From Actinophytocola algeriensis (GTDB taxonomy: Bacteria > Actinomycetota > Actinomycetes > Mycobacteriales > Pseudonocardiaceae), in NCBI RefSeq assembly GCF_014203735.1, contig NZ_JACHJQ010000011.1, forward strand, positions 340,603 to 404,602: 64,000 bases of DNA. The letters are read 5' to 3'. The first letter of the stretch is position 1. Each line of letters starts with the position of its first letter. Under the pieces are notes generated by a model. The model did no database searches. It had not been told where the DNA came from and saw only the letters and a program-made list of their open reading frames with translations. A program made the position numbers and the translations under genes. This document shows, in pieces, positions 7,767 through 17,086 of this stretch.

Positions 7767-10147
7767 GCACTCTGTTCGAATTGCCATCTCCCCAGACGTC
7801 CCCGCAGCCCCGGCGCAAGGCAGGGGCTGAGCTGCTCGACGGCCTCAACGACCAGCAGCGACGCGCCGTGCAGCACGCAGGCACGCCGCTGCTCGTGGTC
7901 GCGGGCGCCGGGTCGGGCAAGACGCGGGTGCTGACCAGACGGATCGCCTACCTGCTGGCCGAACGGGACGTGCACCCCGGCCAGATCATGGCGATCACGT
8001 TCACCAACAAGGCCGCCGCCGAGATGCGCGAGCGCGTGGTCGAGCTGGTGGGCAGGCGCGCCAACGTCATGTGGGTGTCGACGTTCCACTCCATGTGCGT
8101 GCGGGTGCTGCGCCGCGAGGCCACCACGCTGGGCATGAAGTCGAGCTTCTCGGTCTACGACGCGGACGACACGCGCAGGCTGATCACGCTCGTGTCCCGC
8201 GACCTGGACATCGACCCGAAGCGGTACACCCCGCGCGGGCTCGCGTCGGCCATCTCGAACCTCAAGAACGAACTGATCGACCCGGAGAGCGCGAAGGACA
8301 AGGCGGCCAACGACTTCGAGCGTCGCACCGCCGAGGTCTACGTCGAGTACCAGCGGCGCCTCGGGCTGGCCAACGCGTTCGACTTCGACGACCTGATCAT
8401 GCGCACGGTCGAGCTGCTGCAGACGTTCCCGGCCGTCGCCGAGTACTACCGGCGCCGGTTCCGGCACGTGCTCGTCGACGAGTACCAGGACACCAACCAC
8501 GCGCAGTACACGCTCGTCCGCGAGCTGGTGGGCACCGGGGAGAACGGTCTCGAGCCGGGCGAGCTGTGCGTGGTCGGCGACGCGGACCAGTCGATCTACG
8601 CGTTCCGCGGCGCGACCATCCGCAACATCGTGGACTTCGAGTCCGACTACCCGCAGGCCACCACGATCATGCTGGAGCAGAACTACCGCTCCACGCAGAC
8701 GATCCTGTCCGCGGCCAACGCGGTCATCTCGCGCAACCCCAACCGGCGCGACAAGCGACTGTGGACCGCGCTCGGCGACGGCGAGAAGATCGTCGGCTAC
8801 GTGGGCGACAACGACCACGACGAGGCCGCGTTCGTCGCGCGCGAGATCGACAGCCTCATGGACGGTGGCGACACGGGTGAGGTCAAGTACAGCGACATCG
8901 CCGTCTTCTACCGCACCAACAACCAGTCCCGTGTGTTCGAGGAGATCTTCGTCCGCATGGGCCTGCCGTACCGCGTGGTCGGCGGCGTGCGGTTCTACGA
9001 GCGCAAAGAGGTCCGCGACGCCCTGGCCTACCTGCGGGTGCTCGCCAACCCGGACGACGCGGTCAGCCTGCGGCGGATCCTGAACGTGCCCAAGCGCGGC
9101 ATCGGCGACCGCGCGGAGGCCTGCGTGTCCGCGCACGCCGACAAGCAGCGGATCTCGTTCAACGACGCGCTGCGCGACGCCGTGGACGACAAGGTGCCGA
9201 TGCTCAACGCCCGGTCCCGCAACGCGATCGTCGGCTTCGTCGAGCTGATCGACGACCTGCGCGGGCTCGTCACGGACGGGCACGAGACCGCGGACATCCT
9301 GGAGTCGGTGCTGGAGCGCACCGGCTACCGCGCCGAGCTGGAGGCGTCCGACGACCCGCAGGACGAGACGCGGGTGGAGAACCTGACCGAGCTGGTCACC
9401 GTGGCCCGCGAGTTCGCGCACGAGCTGCCGCCAGAGGACCCCGACGGTGACGGTGACGGCGCGGCCGACGAGGGCCTGGTCGAGCCGGGCTCACTGGCCG
9501 CGTTCCTGGAGCGGGTGTCGCTGGTGGCGGACGCGGACCAGATCCCGGACGAGGACAGCGAGGCCACCGGCGTGGTCACGCTGATGACGCTGCACACCGC
9601 GAAGGGCCTCGAGTACCCGATCGTGTTCTGCACCGGCTGGGAGGACGGCGTGTTCCCGCACATGCGGGCGCTCGGCGACCCGACGGAGCTGGCGGAGGAG
9701 CGGCGCCTGGCGTACGTGGGCATCACGCGGGCACAGCAGCGGCTGTACCTGTCGCGCGCGATCGTGCGGTCCGCGTGGGGCCAGCCGATGACCAACCCGC
9801 CGTCCCGGTTCCTGGACGAGATCCCGGCCGACCTCGTCGACTGGCGCCGCGTGCAGCCGGAGCGCTCCGCGCCCAGCGCGCCGACCACGGGCTGGGGCCG
9901 CCGGTCCTTCGGTGGTGGCTCCGGCGGCGGCTCGTCGGCGCCGTCGTTCGGCCCCGCGAAGGGCTGGAAGGACACCCCGGCGCTGTCGCTGAACGTGGGC
10001 GACCGCGTCACACACGACAAGTACGGCCTCGGCACCGTGGTCGCCACGGACGGCGTCGGCCCCCGGGCGACCGCCACGATCGACTTCGGCACCGCGGGTT
10101 CCATCCGGCTGATGTTGATCGGCAGCGTGCCCATTCAGAAGCTCTGA
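7763..10147 (+). CDS. pcrA: ATP-dependent DNA helicase UvrD1/PcrA
   Basis: A superfamily 1A 3'-5' helicase (794 residues) acting in excision repair and replication-fork processing. Walker A AGAGSGKT (47-54), the GIT-type motif AITFTNKAAAEM, VDEYQDTN (~236-243), GDADQSIYAFRGA, EQNYRST, VTLMTLHTAKGLEYP and the AYVGITRAQ motif are all present. The C-terminus has a Gly/Ser linker and a Tudor-like tail with VGDRVTHDKYGLGTV, typical of mycobacterial UvrD1 and PcrA. GTG at 7763 is chosen because it follows GAGGGGGAG and overlaps the upstream mini-ORF stop. The partner order (chorismate mutase divergent, M23 peptidase opposite) equals Rv0948c-Rv0950c. Confidence 0.96.
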   Translation: MSTLFELPSPQTSPQPRRKAGAELLDGLNDQQRRAVQHAGTPLLVVAGAGSGKTRVLTRRIAYLLAERDVHPGQIMAITFTNKAAAEMRERVVELVGRRANVMWVSTFHSMCVRVLRREATTLGMKSSFSVYDADDTRRLITLVSRDLDIDPKRYTPRGLASAISNLKNELIDPESAKDKAANDFERRTAEVYVEYQRRLGLANAFDFDDLIMRTVELLQTFPAVAEYYRRRFRHVLVDEYQDTNHAQYTLVRELVGTGENGLEPGELCVVGDADQSIYAFRGATIRNIVDFESDYPQATTIMLEQNYRSTQTILSAANAVISRNPNRRDKRLWTALGDGEKIVGYVGDNDHDEAAFVAREIDSLMDGGDTGEVKYSDIAVFYRTNNQSRVFEEIFVRMGLPYRVVGGVRFYERKEVRDALAYLRVLANPDDAVSLRRILNVPKRGIGDRAEACVSAHADKQRISFNDALRDAVDDKVPMLNARSRNAIVGFVELIDDLRGLVTDGHETADILESVLERTGYRAELEASDDPQDETRVENLTELVTVAREFAHELPPEDPDGDGDGAADEGLVEPGSLAAFLERVSLVADADQIPDEDSEATGVVTLMTLHTAKGLEYPIVFCTGWEDGVFPHMRALGDPTELAEERRLAYVGITRAQQRLYLSRAIVRSAWGQPMTNPPSRFLDEIPADLVDWRRVQPERSAPSAPTTGWGRRSFGGGSGGGSSAPSFGPAKGWKDTPALSLNVGDRVTHDKYGLGTVVATDGVGPRATATIDFGTAGSIRLMLIGSVPIQKL

Positions 10148-10559
10148 GCGCGCCTCCGCGGGCTGGCGCGGTGCGTAAGGGCGCTTCAGGGCACTCAACG
10201 CCCTGAGAGCGTCTTTCGGGACCTGACCCACCCAGGCCGGGTGCAGGGTGCGCGAAGAGACCTTCAGCGTCCCCAACGCGCCCTCACGACGGGACCCGTC
10301 ATGTCTGGGACGTCTTCGCCTTGTCCTGCCTGTCCGCCCCGGCCCCCTCGGCTCGCCCTCGCCTCTCCTGCGCCTCCTGTGAGCCCGTCGGCGCCCTCCC
10401 GACACCCCCGAAACCGTCGCTTGCCCGCCCTCCGCCACTTTCGGGTGAATCCCGCTTCTCATGGTCGAACGGGTGTGCGAAACTGTCGGTGCCATCCGGT
10501 TGACTAATCATCGCGCGGGACCACACGGGTCCCGCCTGGTGAGGCAGGGGGTCCTAGAT
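10148..10559. other. Intergenic region with palindromic repeat and a near-LexA box
   Basis: These 412 bases follow the helicase gene. 10179-10221 is a dispersed palindrome with core arms CAGGGC (10187-10192) and GCCCTG (10200-10205), probably also the helicase terminator; a degenerate second copy lies around 10254-10290. Frames across 10241-10526 are Pro/Arg-rich and do not look coding. At 10465-10480 TCGAAC-GGGT-GTGCGA differs at one base from the LexA consensus. Confidence 0.5.
10179..10221. repeat. Dispersed palindromic element, copy A
   Basis: It reads GGGCGCTTCAGGGC, then ACTCAAC, then GCCCTGAGAGCGTC and TTTCGGG. The central CAGGGC/GCCCTG arms pair perfectly and the outer parts pair imperfectly. 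The same wording recurs at 36585-36702, 56035-56069 and 63815-63845, always between genes. Confidence 0.65.
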
Positions 10560-10805
10560 GTGGACGAGGTGTTGTTCGGTGTGCTCGCCGAGAACATCGG
10601 CAAGTACCTGGACGGAGTCGACCGGCGCGCTGAGCACTCGGAAGAGCTGCGGTTGCTCGTCGCCGCGTGGCGGGCGCTGCTCGACCTGCACCGGCCGGAG
10701 GGCCGTCGAGGGAGCTGCGCGGGCTGCGCCGCGGCTCGTCATCGCAAGGGCGGCATGTGCAGCGTCTGGCGGGTCGCCAACGCGTTCTTCGTCCGCGGCG
10801 GCTGA
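10560..10805 (+). CDS. Small cysteine-containing protein of unknown function
   Basis: An 81-residue protein from GTG 10560, preceded by AGGGGG eight bases upstream. The N-terminal half is helical (DEVLFGVLAENIGKYLDGV, then LRLLVAAWRALLDLH). The C-terminal half has CAGC, then a third Cys in GGMCSVW and ends VANAFFVRGG. The three cysteines suggest a small metal or redox site; that is inference. A one-mismatch LexA-like palindrome lies 80-95 bases upstream. It faces the M23 peptidase gene, whose stop is 55 bases away. Confidence 0.65.
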   Translation: MDEVLFGVLAENIGKYLDGVDRRAEHSEELRLLVAAWRALLDLHRPEGRRGSCAGCAAARHRKGGMCSVWRVANAFFVRGG

Positions 10806-10860
10806 ATGGCTGGCGGAGCGGTGGCGTGTAGTCCTGGAGTCGGGTGGGTACCCGCAGGGA

Positions 10861-11685
10861 TCAGATGACCACGCCGTGGTCGAGGAGCCAGGTACGGGGG
10901 TTGATCTTGCGGGTGCCTTCGTCCCAGACCTCGAAGTGGAGGTGCGGGCCGGTGGACTGACCGCGGTTGCCGATGCGGGCGATCTGCTCGCCGGCCTTGA
11001 CCCGCTCGCCCTCGCTGACCGAGTAGTCCTGCATGTGGCCGTAGACGGTGATCGTGCCGTCGTCGTGCTGGATGCGGACCCAGAGGCCGAAGCCGCTGGC
11101 CGGGCCCGCCTCGATGACCACACCGTCGGCGGCGGCGTAGATCGGCGTGCCGATGCTGTTGGCGATGTCGATGCCGAGGTGGCTGCCACCCCAGCGGGCA
11201 CCGAAACCGGAGGTGAACCGGCCCTCGGCCGGCCGTACGAACTTGGGCCGCTCAGCCTCGGCCCTCGCCGCCGCGGCGGCCGCGACACGGGCCTGAACGA
11301 TCTGGTTGGTGGAGGCGATCTTCTGCGCCTCGACCGGGGCGGTGGACATCTTCGCCACCGTCAGCACCTCTGGCGCGGCGGCGGATGACGACTGGCCACC
11401 GATGCCACCGCCGAGCTGGGCGGAGGCGTTCTTGGCGTCCGCGAGCGGAGCGATGTCGTCGGACGAGGACTCTCCGGCCTTGAGCGTCTGACCAGCCGTG
11501 GCGGCAGCGAACGCACCGATCGCGACAGCGGCGACGACCACCCGCCCACGAAGCTGGGACGAAGGTGGGCTCATCCGGTGTTGCGCGGCACGGATACGGG
11601 CGGAGCTGTTGCGTTCAGCCAACGCAGCATCGAGCGCTGCGCACTCCCGTGTGGTGTCGCCGCCGGGGGAGCGGTGTCGAGACAA
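10861..11685 (-). CDS. Secreted M23-family metallopeptidase (LytM domain, Rv0950c-like)
   Basis: A murein-type endopeptidase, about 274 residues. The C-terminal ~130 residues form the LytM domain: SHLGIDIAN supplies zinc His and Asp, YGHMQDY follows, and GPHLHFEVW gives the HxH motif, so the zinc and catalytic residues are present. Near the N-terminus RVVVAAVAIGAFAAATAGQTL is a signal or anchor helix, then an Ala-rich linker. The start is uncertain: TTG 11685 gives the conserved-looking SRHRSPGG leader with GGAAGGGCAGG upstream; ATG 11574 is the first ATG. The position next to the helicase and sucC genes equals Rv0950c. The long 5' region may hold regulation (11686-11967). Confidence 0.88.
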   Translation of the reverse strand: MSRHRSPGGDTTRECAALDAALAERNSSARIRAAQHRMSPPSSQLRGRVVVAAVAIGAFAAATAGQTLKAGESSSDDIAPLADAKNASAQLGGGIGGQSSSAAAPEVLTVAKMSTAPVEAQKIASTNQIVQARVAAAAAARAEAERPKFVRPAEGRFTSGFGARWGGSHLGIDIANSIGTPIYAAADGVVIEAGPASGFGLWVRIQHDDGTITVYGHMQDYSVSEGERVKAGEQIARIGNRGQSTGPHLHFEVWDEGTRKINPRTWLLDHGVVI

Positions 11686-11970
11686 GGCCTGCCCTTCCGT
11701 CTTCGGGGAGTCCGGGCCTCGACATGCGCCTGGCTCGTTGGGGCCGAGCTGTCGGCGTGGACACCGGGCGGGGGATCCCAGTTGGACGGAACCAAACCTC
11801 TTGGTTGCCGTCCTGTCCAATTCGTGACCGGACCGTGACAACGGACCGGGGGAAGATAACGAAGGGGCACCGCTGAGGGCAACTTCCGTGAACCAGGTCC
11901 GCCAAACGGGTGGCGCCAAAACCTTCTGTAACCAGGCCTGATAACCCAAAGTGAATCGAAGGTTACCTAC
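11686..11970 (-). promoter_or_regulatory. Long structured 5' leader and operator-like repeats of the M23 gene
   Basis: About 280 bases upstream of the peptidase start have no convincing frame. A strong hairpin spans 11782-11820: TTGGACGGAACCAA against TTGGTT-G-CCGTCC and TCCAA. GTGAC occurs twice 11 bp apart (11824-11828, 11835-11839), and GTAACC (11928), ATAACC (11941) and inverted GGTTACC (11961) cluster at the promoter end. Direct GTNAC repeats are typical of MtrA sites. Actinobacterial cell-wall peptidase genes can carry c-di-AMP riboswitches, but I could not match that consensus here. Confidence 0.35.
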
Positions 11971-12312
11971 CCGATGTGACCCAAGACACCAATTCCCGGC
12001 CCGCAACCAGCGGTCCAGGACCACCCAACGGCCGCCCCGCGAGGTGTTCCGTAACCAAACCCGAGCCCCGCGCGGGAGCCACACACCCACAAGGTTCGGC
12101 CTCCAGTCAGGCGAACGACCCAAGAGAGAAGGTCACCAGCACAACCACCAAAAGCACCAACAAGGAAGCGACTTCCGCCCGACGCGGCGCGCACGGCGGA
12201 GCCCGAGCGGACGGCGTGGCCCGAGCACCGGGCTCCCGAAACAGGCCGAGACCCGCAAGCCGAGACCCGCGACATCGGACTCAGGCACGCCGGTTCCTGG
12301 ACGCCGGCTGCC
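11971..12312. other. Non-coding stretch upstream of the M23 leader
   Basis: No supported gene. Frames in both directions are Arg/Pro/Ser-rich without domain likeness. A further GTAACC lies near 12050. It leads directly into the tandem-repeat tract. Confidence 0.4.
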
Positions 12313-12780
12313 TGGCAGCACGCCTGCATGCCTGGTCACTGGTTGCCTGGCCGGCTGAACGCTGACTGCCGGCCTGGCCTCCGGGCGTTGCCCGCCTGGC
12401 CGACGCCCCGACTGGCCCACGCCCGGTGTGGTTGCTGGTGGCTGGCGGGTGGGCTGGCTGCCTGGCCTCTTGGCGTTGCCTGCCCGGCCGACGCTCGGCT
12501 GGGCCGCGGCCAGGCTGCTGGCGGGTGAGCAGCCGGCTGGCCACCGCTGGCCGCCGCCTGGCGGGTTGCTGGCGGGTGGGCTGCCTGGCTGCCTGGCGCT
12601 CCCTGCCCGGCCGACGCTTGGCTGGGCCGCGGCCAGGCTGCTGGCGGGTGAGCAGCTGGCTGGCCACCGCTGGCCGCCGCCTGGCGGGTTGCTGGCTGGC
12701 GGGTTGCTGGCGGGTGGGCTGCCTGACTGCCTGACGACTTGGTGTTGCCTGCCTGCCGGACGCTTTGGCCGGGCCCATGC
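12313..12780. repeat. GC-rich tandem repeat tract, ~123-bp unit with CTGGCGGGT sub-repeats
   Basis: Two nearly identical units begin at TGCCCGGCCGACGCTCGG (12481) and TGCCCGGCCGACGCTTGG (12604), a period of 123 bases. Degenerate units flank them near 12360 and 12749. Inside each unit GCTGGCGGGT and GCCTGGC recur, and one unit has an extra GCTGGCGGGTT copy, as expected for slippage. Both strands remain open over long distances, but the products are low-complexity and switch meaning with frame, so I do not call a gene. Confidence 0.7.
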
Positions 12781-12941
12781 GCGACCCAGCGCTGCCGTGA
12801 GAGCTGGTCGTTCAGGGTGGTCGGTGAAGCGGGCCCCGGTGCGGTCAGTGGCGGGTGGGCAGGCGCGCGGATGTGCCGTCGGCCGATCAGGGGTGGGCGC
12901 GACATGTGCGGCGGAAGGAGCCTTGCTAGCGTCTTCACACA

Positions 12942-14735
12942 ATGACTGCGCGGACTCCATCAACGCTCGGTGCGGCCGGTGGCCGGGAGCGTGGGACACC
13001 ACAGGACGGCGCGGTAGACCGGCTCGGTTTGGCCGCCTCCCCTCCCCGTCTTCGGGTCGCGCTGCTGGTCTCGCTGGCCGGGGCCGTGCTCACCGTCGTC
13101 GGGGTCGGGCAGGGACTGGTCGTCGACTCGCCGGCGGCCGGGTTCGGCAGTGGGTTCCTTCTCACCGTGCTCGCGGTCGCGCCCACGGCGGCGGCCGTCC
13201 TTTTTGTGCTCTTCGGGCGGGCGATCGTCGGGGCCGGTGTGCTCACCGGCGCCGCGCTGCTCGCGCCCGGGCTGGCGCTCGTCGACGCGCAGTTCCTCGT
13301 CGACGCGTTGCAGGCGGCTCGGCCCGAGATGCTGGTGCCCACCTCGCTTGCCGCGCTCACACCCGGGGCCGGGGCCTACCTGGTGCTCGCCGGGCATGTC
13401 GCCGCTGGGGTCGCCGGGGTGCTCGCCGCGGGGCGGGCCGGGGCCGACCCCAGCTCCGACTACTTCGCCGCCCTCGACAGCACGGCCTCCGTCTCCCGGC
13501 GCGGGGCCGCGGTGGGGTGGGCGCTTGCCGCCGCCACCATCAGCGTCGCCGGGCTGTTCTTCCCGCCGTTCCGGTCTGACAACGCGTTCCTGCTCGCGCA
13601 CGACCTCGTCGACAGCCCGGCCCTCGTCCGGTACGGCGGGATCCTGCTCGCGCTGACCCTCCTGGTGGGCTGGGTGGCCGCCGCGGGGAACGCGCGACCT
13701 CCCACCGCACGCGGGATGTCGGTCGGGTTGCTTCTCGCGCTGGCCTGGCTTGCTCTGCCGCAGGTCTTCGCGGTCGCCGCGATCGACTGGTTGCACTTCG
13801 AGCGGGGTGGCGGGCTGCTCACGCTCGTGCCGCTCGTCGTGCTCGTCGGCATGCTGTTCGTGCTGCGCGGGGATCGGGAGCCTGCCGACGAACCCGCCGA
13901 GCTGCAGCTCGAGACCAGCCCCCTCCACCTCCTCACCGGGGTGCTCGGAGTGCTGACCGGGGTGGCCGCGATCGGCGGTGCTGTCGGTGCGCTCGTGGTG
14001 GTCGAGGGTGGCGACCAGCCCGCGAGCTACGCCAACCGGCAGCTGATCCCCGCCGGGATCGTCGTCATCCTGTTGGGGGCGGCCCTGTTCACCAGGTGGG
14101 CCGGGGCGGTGCGGCCCGCGTTCGTCGTCTCGCTCGGTGCCGTCGCTCTGGTCGGGCTCGCGAGCCTCGACGCCGCGTTCACCGGGACCACCATCCCCGG
14201 CACGGCGTTCAACATGCCGGTCGTCACCGCCGAGGTGCATGTCGGGGCCGGGGTCTGGTTCGCGATCGCCGCGATCGTGCTCGCCGCGTTCGCCGCTGTC
14301 GCCGCCGCGATCGCGGGTGGGGCGGAGCGGGACGACGTGGACCTCAGCGAGCGGAAGCTGCACACCCGGGTCGCCATTCCCGTCGGGGCGGCGATCCTCC
14401 TCGCCGTCGGGGCCTTCGCCGCGCCGATGATCGTCGCGCCGGAGTTCACCGCGCCCGGGATCTTCTCCGAGTTCCGGCTCGCGTCCTGGGGACTGCTCAT
14501 CGGGTTCGCGGTCGTCGCCGGGGCCGCCGCCGTCGCCGCGTTCTCCCGGCCGGTGCGGGCCGCCGGGTTGCTGTTCGGTGGCGCGGTCGTGGTCGGGGTG
14601 CACCTGCTCGAACTGCCGATGACCGGGGACCGGGTCGCGGACGCGTCGGCCGGGCAGGGCACGTGGTTGTCGCTGGCCTGCCTCGTCGCGCTCGTGGCGG
14701 GTGCGGTGGCGGCTATGACCGATCGCACCGAGTGA
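12942..14735 (+). CDS. Polytopic membrane protein of unknown function
   Basis: A 597-residue protein with about fourteen predicted hydrophobic helices separated by short loops, and a cytoplasmic N-terminus of ~35 residues. The only sizeable polar loops are around DREPADEPAELQLETS and ERDDVDLSERKLHT. No transporter or enzyme motif is recognisable. ATG 12942 follows a TAGCGT -10-like hexamer (12927-12932) by nine bases, which suggests a leaderless or near-leaderless message. It lies between the repeat tract and sucC and has no counterpart that I recall in the mycobacterial order. Confidence 0.8.
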   Translation: MTARTPSTLGAAGGRERGTPQDGAVDRLGLAASPPRLRVALLVSLAGAVLTVVGVGQGLVVDSPAAGFGSGFLLTVLAVAPTAAAVLFVLFGRAIVGAGVLTGAALLAPGLALVDAQFLVDALQAARPEMLVPTSLAALTPGAGAYLVLAGHVAAGVAGVLAAGRAGADPSSDYFAALDSTASVSRRGAAVGWALAAATISVAGLFFPPFRSDNAFLLAHDLVDSPALVRYGGILLALTLLVGWVAAAGNARPPTARGMSVGLLLALAWLALPQVFAVAAIDWLHFERGGGLLTLVPLVVLVGMLFVLRGDREPADEPAELQLETSPLHLLTGVLGVLTGVAAIGGAVGALVVVEGGDQPASYANRQLIPAGIVVILLGAALFTRWAGAVRPAFVVSLGAVALVGLASLDAAFTGTTIPGTAFNMPVVTAEVHVGAGVWFAIAAIVLAAFAAVAAAIAGGAERDDVDLSERKLHTRVAIPVGAAILLAVGAFAAPMIVAPEFTAPGIFSEFRLASWGLLIGFAVVAGAAAVAAFSRPVRAAGLLFGGAVVVGVHLLELPMTGDRVADASAGQGTWLSLACLVALVAGAVAAMTDRTE

Positions 14736-14837
14736 GGGACCTCACGGACGCCGCCCGTCGACCCTAAGTCGCTGGTCGCTAGGGTCTTCTGCGTGCCGAA
14801 CCCCCAAGTCGAGCCGTAGATACAGGAGACCGTCGTA

Positions 14838-16016
14838 GTGGATCTGTACGAGTACCAGGCGAAGGACCTCTTCGGGGCCCACGGCGTCCCGGTTCTGCCG
14901 GGGGACGTCGCCGACACTCCCGACGACGCCGCACGCATCGCGGGCGACCTCGGTCAGCGCGTCGTCGTCAAGGCGCAGGTGAAGACCGGGGGCCGCGGCA
15001 AGGCCGGCGGCGTCAAGCTCGCCGACGACGCCGCTGACGCCAAGGCGAAGGCCGAGGGCATCCTGGGCCTGGACATCAAGGGCCACATCGTGCGCCGCGT
15101 CCTCATCGCGCCCGCGTCCGACATCGCGGAGGAGTACTACTTCTCCTTCCTGCTGGACCGCGCCAACCGCACCTTCCTCGCCATGGCGTCCGCCGAGGGC
15201 GGCATGGACATCGAGCAGCTCGCGGTCGAACGCCCCGACGCGCTCGCGAAGGTGCCCGTCGACGCCATCAAGGGCGTGGACCTGGCCAAGGCCAAGGAAA
15301 TCCTGACCGCGGGCCGCTTCCCGGAGCCGATCCTGGACGAGGCCGCCGAGGTCGTCGTGAAGCTGTGGGAGACCTTCGTCAGCGAGGACGCGACCCTCGT
15401 CGAGGTCAACCCGCTGGTCCGCGACCCGCAGGACAAGATCATCGCGCTGGACGGCAAGGTCACGCTGGACGAGAACGCGTCTTTCCGCCACCCGGGCCAC
15501 GCGGCCCTCGTCGACACCGCCGCCGAGGACCCGCTCGAGGCCGCGGCGAAGGCCAAGGACCTCAACTACGTCAAGCTCGACGGCCAGGTCGGCATCATCG
15601 GCAACGGCGCGGGCCTCGTCATGTCGACGCTCGACGTCGTCGCCTACGCCGGTGAGGAGTTCGGCGGCATGAAGCCCGCCAACTTCCTCGACATCGGCGG
15701 CGGCGCGTCGGCCGAGGTCATGGCCAACGGCCTGGAGATCATCCTCGGCGACCGCGACGTGAAGTCGGTGTTCGTCAACGTGTTCGGCGGCATCACCGCG
15801 TGCGACGCGGTCGCCAACGGCATCGTGCAGGCGTTCCAGCTGCTGGAGTCCCGGGGCGAGCCGGTGAACAAGCCGATCGTGGTGCGCCTGGACGGCAACA
15901 ACGCCGAGGAGGGCCGCCGCATCCTCACCGAGGCCGCACTGGCCGGCCTCGAGCAGGTCGACACGATGGACAACGCGGCACGCAAGGCCGCCGAACTTGC
16001 CTCGAAGGGGGCCTAG
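14838..16016 (+). CDS. sucC: Succinyl-CoA synthetase beta subunit
   Basis: ADP-forming succinate-CoA ligase beta chain (392 residues), TCA cycle, partner of SucD. An ATP-grasp domain occupies the first ~240 residues ([38 protein letters not shown] near 190) and a CoA-ligase domain follows ([32 protein letters not shown]). GTG 14838 follows CAGGAG. A promoter-like TCGACC-N16-TAGGGT lies at 14758-14785. The sucD ATG is two bases after the stop. Confidence 0.97.
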   Translation: MDLYEYQAKDLFGAHGVPVLPGDVADTPDDAARIAGDLGQRVVVKAQVKTGGRGKAGGVKLADDAADAKAKAEGILGLDIKGHIVRRVLIAPASDIAEEYYFSFLLDRANRTFLAMASAEGGMDIEQLAVERPDALAKVPVDAIKGVDLAKAKEILTAGRFPEPILDEAAEVVVKLWETFVSEDATLVEVNPLVRDPQDKIIALDGKVTLDENASFRHPGHAALVDTAAEDPLEAAAKAKDLNYVKLDGQVGIIGNGAGLVMSTLDVVAYAGEEFGGMKPANFLDIGGGASAEVMANGLEIILGDRDVKSVFVNVFGGITACDAVANGIVQAFQLLESRGEPVNKPIVVRLDGNNAEEGRRILTEAALAGLEQVDTMDNAARKAAELASKGA

Positions 16017-16018
16017 TC

Positions 16019-16921
16019 ATGGCGATCTTCCTCAACGAGGACAGCAAGATCATCGTTCAGGGCATGACCGGCGCCGAGGGCACCAAGCACACGCGCCGCA
16101 TGCTCGCCTCCGGCGCCAACGTGGTCGGCGGCGTCAACGCCCGCAAGGCGGGGCAGAGCGCCGACTTCTCCGACGTCAAGGACGGCCTGACCCTGCCGGT
16201 GTTCGGCACGGTCGCCGAGGCGATGAAGGAGACCGGCGCGGACGTGTCGGTCCTGTTCGTGCCGCCGAAGTTCGCGAAGGACGCGGCCATCGAGGCCATC
16301 GACGCGGGCATCCCGCTCGCGGTCGTGATCACCGAGGGCATCCCGGTGCACGACACCGCCTTCTTCTGGGCGCACGCCTGCGCCACCGGCAACACGACGC
16401 GGATCATCGGCCCGAACTGCCCGGGTGTCATCAGCCCCGGCAAGTCCAACGCGGGCATCATCCCCGCGGACATCACCGGCCCCGGCCGCATCGGCCTGGT
16501 GTCGAAGTCCGGCACGCTGACCTACCAGATGATGTACGAGCTGTCGGACATCGGCTTCTCCACCGCGGTCGGCATCGGCGGTGACCCGATCATCGGCACC
16601 ACGCACATCGACGCGCTCGCCGCGTTCGAGGCGGACCCGCAGACCGAGGTCATCGTGATGATCGGCGAGATCGGCGGCGACGCGGAGGAGCGGGCCGCGG
16701 CCTACATCGCCGAGCACGTCACCAAGCCGGTCGTGGGTTACGTCGCGGGCTTCACCGCGCCGGAGGGCAAGACGATGGGGCACGCGGGCGCGATCGTGTC
16801 CGGCTCGTCCGGCACCGCGCAGGCGAAGAAGGAAGCCCTCGAGGCGGCGGGTGTGAAGGTCGGCAAGACGCCGTCCGAGACCGCTGAGCTGGCACGGCAG
16901 ATCGTGGCCGCGAAGGCCTGA
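16019..16921 (+). CDS. sucD: Succinyl-CoA synthetase alpha subunit
   Basis: The CoA-binding, phospho-histidine subunit (300 residues). [18 protein letters not shown] begins the Rossmann CoA-binding domain; [12 protein letters not shown] and KSGTLTYQ are typical; the phosphorylated histidine is H255 in [10 protein letters not shown]. The start at 16019 is fixed by homology and by position, immediately after the sucC stop. A perfect 16-bp hairpin follows the gene. Confidence 0.97.
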   Translation: MAIFLNEDSKIIVQGMTGAEGTKHTRRMLASGANVVGGVNARKAGQSADFSDVKDGLTLPVFGTVAEAMKETGADVSVLFVPPKFAKDAAIEAIDAGIPLAVVITEGIPVHDTAFFWAHACATGNTTRIIGPNCPGVISPGKSNAGIIPADITGPGRIGLVSKSGTLTYQMMYELSDIGFSTAVGIGGDPIIGTTHIDALAAFEADPQTEVIVMIGEIGGDAEERAAAYIAEHVTKPVVGYVAGFTAPEGKTMGHAGAIVSGSSGTAQAKKEALEAAGVKVGKTPSETAELARQIVAAKA

Positions 16922-16945
16922 TCTCCCAGCTGACAGGCATGTGAC

Positions 16946-16982
16946 CGTGGGGCCGGACGCTGGTGTAGCGTCCGGCCCCACG
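16946..16982 (+). terminator. Strong hairpin terminator after sucCD
   Basis: CGTGGGGCCGGACGCT (16946-16961) pairs perfectly with its complement (16967-16982) over 16 bp with a five-base loop. There is no U-tract, as is common in actinobacteria. Confidence 0.8.
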
Positions 16983-17086
16983 ATGGTCTGGTGTTCGGGG
17001 GAACCGCTTCGTACCGCCGGCCGTCGGAAGGTCTGAGTACAAGTATGTCCACCGATCGCGTCGAGTGAGTCGAGGAGAGCAACGCG

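Noticed and set aside
10241..10526. Open frames on both strands after the helicase gene
   Set aside because: Pro/Arg/Ser-rich translations, no ribosome site and overlap with palindromic repeats; high GC alone keeps the frames open.
11686..11970. c-di-AMP (ydaO) riboswitch before the M23 gene
   Set aside because: The gene type fits, but I could not find the conserved core words of that riboswitch, so I only report a structured leader.
12133..13002. Long reverse-strand open frame of ~289 codons with Ser/Pro/Ala/Gln repeats
   Set aside because: It lies over the 123-bp tandem repeat, the opposite strand is also open, the product is low-complexity and there is no ribosome site or domain.
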